A stretch of DNA of 64,000 nucleotides. Source: Candidatus Tiamatella incendiivivens. GTDB taxonomy: Archaea; Thermoproteota; Thermoprotei_A; Sulfolobales; Acidilobaceae. The translations under genes and the position numbers were made by a program. Position 1 is the stretch's first letter; each line of letters starts with the position of its first letter. Under the pieces are notes generated by a model that was not told the origin of the DNA, did not search any database, and was given only the letters and a program-made list of their open reading frames with translations. Shown piece by piece: positions 62,837-64,000 of the stretch. The stretch covers positions 62,001 through 126,000 of the forward strand of contig WALW01000007.1 in NCBI GenBank assembly GCA_015522635.1. Direction: 5' to 3'.

Positions 62837-63838
62837 TCACCTTTCACGCATGAGTTTCGCGAGAAGCGGAGCGAAATATGTTATGATCAAATCAGCTCCA
62901 GCCCTCTTTATCGCAGTAGCAGCCTCTAATACAGCTCCATCAAGCTCTAAGAACCCCTTTCCAGATGCAGCTCTTATCATCATGTATTCACCGCTCACGT
63001 TATATGCCGCTAATGGTATCCTAGGGAACGTTTCCCCTACTAGTCTTATTATATCCAGGTAAAATAGAGCAGGTTTCACCATTACTATGTCAGCACCCTC
63101 ATCAATATCAAGTTGAATCTCTTTTAGAGCTTCCATACTGTTCCTCGGATCCATCTGATAAGATGATCTATCTCCAAATTTAGGAGCAGACTCCATTACA
63201 GATCGGAAGGGTCCATATAACACGCTCGCATACTTTGCAGAGTAAGCCATTATACCTACATCACTGAATCCTGACGAGTCCAAAGCGCTTCTTATACTCC
63301 TGACTTGACCGTCCATCATACCTGAAGGAGCAACAAAATCAGCTCCAGCCTCTGCTTGGGATACAGCTATTTTACCGTAAACCTCAAGAGTCGAGTCATT
63401 ATCTATTATTTTTACCCCGTTTCTCTCAACTGGTAATCCGCAGTGTCCATGTGTTGTATAATTGCATATACACAGGTCAGTAAATATTACTGGTTCGCTT
63501 CCAATGTTATTCCGGACGTATCTAACCGCTCTATATACGGGGCCTTCTGTAGAGTAAGCTCTGGACCCATGGAAGTCTTTCTTACCGGTTATCCCGAAAA
63601 CTAAGAATCCTTTAATACCGAGTTCTAGATTTGATAGAATAAAGTCGGCTAAATCACTTGATTCAGGAGGATAATAGAAATGTCCCTCTAAACCTTCAGC
63701 CGGCTTCTTTTCACTTATTGCCTCGTTTACGAATATAGGTAAGATTAAATCATCAGTTGATAGATGGGTTTCCGCGAGCATGTCACGTAACTCCTTTTTT
63801 GAACGGAGTCTTCTTAGCCGTGTGACTGGGTATTCCAA
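62837..63838 (-). CDS. hemB: Delta-aminolevulinic acid dehydratase (porphobilinogen synthase), zinc type
   Basis: About 333 residues. Zinc-binding Cys in DLCICNYTTHGHCGLPV, catalytic Lys in AYSAKYAS and in VMVKPALFYL. It condenses two aminolevulinates to porphobilinogen. The start may be TTG at 63838 with AGGTGG five bases ahead, or GTG at 63847. It follows hemA almost without a gap. Confidence 0.95.
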   Translation of the reverse strand: MEYPVTRLRRLRSKKELRDMLAETHLSTDDLILPIFVNEAISEKKPAEGLEGHFYYPPESSDLADFILSNLELGIKGFLVFGITGKKDFHGSRAYSTEGPVYRAVRYVRNNIGSEPVIFTDLCICNYTTHGHCGLPVERNGVKIIDNDSTLEVYGKIAVSQAEAGADFVAPSGMMDGQVRSIRSALDSSGFSDVGIMAYSAKYASVLYGPFRSVMESAPKFGDRSSYQMDPRNSMEALKEIQLDIDEGADIVMVKPALFYLDIIRLVGETFPRIPLAAYNVSGEYMMIRAASGKGFLELDGAVLEAATAIKRAGADLIITYFAPLLAKLMRER

Positions 63839-63847
63839 TTCGACCAC

Positions 63848-64000
63848 CTAAACCCGAGAATATTGTTTAAGGAAAACGTTTAATGCTTGATCATTATCAA
63901 GACGGGCTAGTTCCTTAAGAGATATGATTAGGGGATGAGCCATTTTTTTCAGGGAAGCATTTAGCGCCAGTCTAACATAGCCATGATATTCTGTGGGTAT
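63848..64000 (-). CDS. hemA: Glutamyl-tRNA reductase, C-terminal end (runs off the right edge)
   Basis: The frame is open for 50 codons from the window edge to TAG at 63848-63850, immediately ahead of hemB. The residues LKKMAHPLIISLKELARL followed by NVFLKQYSRV resemble the C-terminal dimerisation helix of glutamyl-tRNA reductase, where a K-x-x-H-P-like motif and a short helix end the protein. Operon position ahead of hemB supports this. It could be another enzyme of the pathway, since the catalytic part is not in the window. Confidence 0.6.
   Translation of the reverse strand: MPTEYHGYVRLALNASLKKMAHPLIISLKELARLDNDQALNVFLKQYSRV

Noticed and set aside
1-64000. CRISPR arrays, rRNA genes, intact transposons
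   Set aside because: No regular spaced repeats, no rRNA-like stretches and no transposase genes were seen; the only possible mobile trace is the HTH fragment near tRNA-Ala.

Overview
The window is a gene-dense, moderately AT-rich stretch of a hyperthermophilic crenarchaeon, most like the Desulfurococcales. The evidence is archaeal or eukaryote-type information genes (S8e, S30e, SRP19, Gar1, fibrillarin/Nop5, Trm1, TFB, TFE-beta, GatDE, thermosome), TATA-box promoters with many leaderless or short-leader genes, frequent GTG/TTG starts behind GGTG-type ribosome sites, and box C/D-like small RNAs. There is no rRNA, CRISPR array or intact insertion sequence. All assignments come from reading the sequence and from knowledge of the families; no database search was run.

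Layout. 1-7 kb: the 5' part of a PPP-type phosphatase (runs off the left edge), a secreted NTN-hydrolase, a NifX-like protein, a secreted degenerate peptidase-MA-like protein, a start-less HTH fragment beside tRNA-Ala(CGC), and an ABC-2 exporter. 7-15.4 kb: a flavin disulfide oxidoreductase, then mre11-rad50-nurA-herA for DNA end resection, with herA last. 15.4-22.3 kb: sugar kinase, cation-efflux and DHH genes overlapping on the minus strand, then DUF432 with an MscS channel, a methyltransferase, an MFS transporter and a class II aldolase. 22.4-30.5 kb: an energy-metabolism block with two-subunit class I fumarase, four-subunit succinate dehydrogenase, a GPN GTPase and ADP-forming acetyl-CoA synthetase alpha and beta. 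30.5-37 kb: a coiled-coil protein, DUF373, cis-prenyltransferase, XTPase, S8e, SRP19, gar1 with a TFB of unusual zinc ribbon, and TFE-beta.

37-46 kb: trm1, THEP1, a COG1395 regulator, DUF61, fibrillarin and Nop5 on the minus strand, then S30e, gatD and gatE on the plus strand. 46-51 kb: two membrane proteins, feoA-feoB, an unidentified 405-residue protein, and two candidate box C/D sRNAs. 51-57.3 kb: a small regulator, protein disulfide oxidoreductase, B12-dependent ribonucleotide reductase, two unidentified proteins and a PP-loop-less relative of the tRNA thiolase Ncs6/TtuA. 57.4-64 kb: thermosome, then a tetrapyrrole operon hemA(partial)-hemB-hemL-hemC-cobA-hemD.

The blocks fit together. 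The tetrapyrrole operon can supply heme for the SdhC/SdhD anchor and siroheme or corrinoid precursors, including those for the B12-dependent NrdJ. FeoAB supplies iron for the many Fe-S proteins. Fumarase, succinate dehydrogenase and acetyl-CoA synthetase link part of the citric acid cycle to ATP formation. The strongest novel item is a short RNA between feoB and the 50033 gene: a terminal stem, C/D/C'/D'-like boxes and two guides that both appear complementary to the same 16S rRNA helix-18 region.
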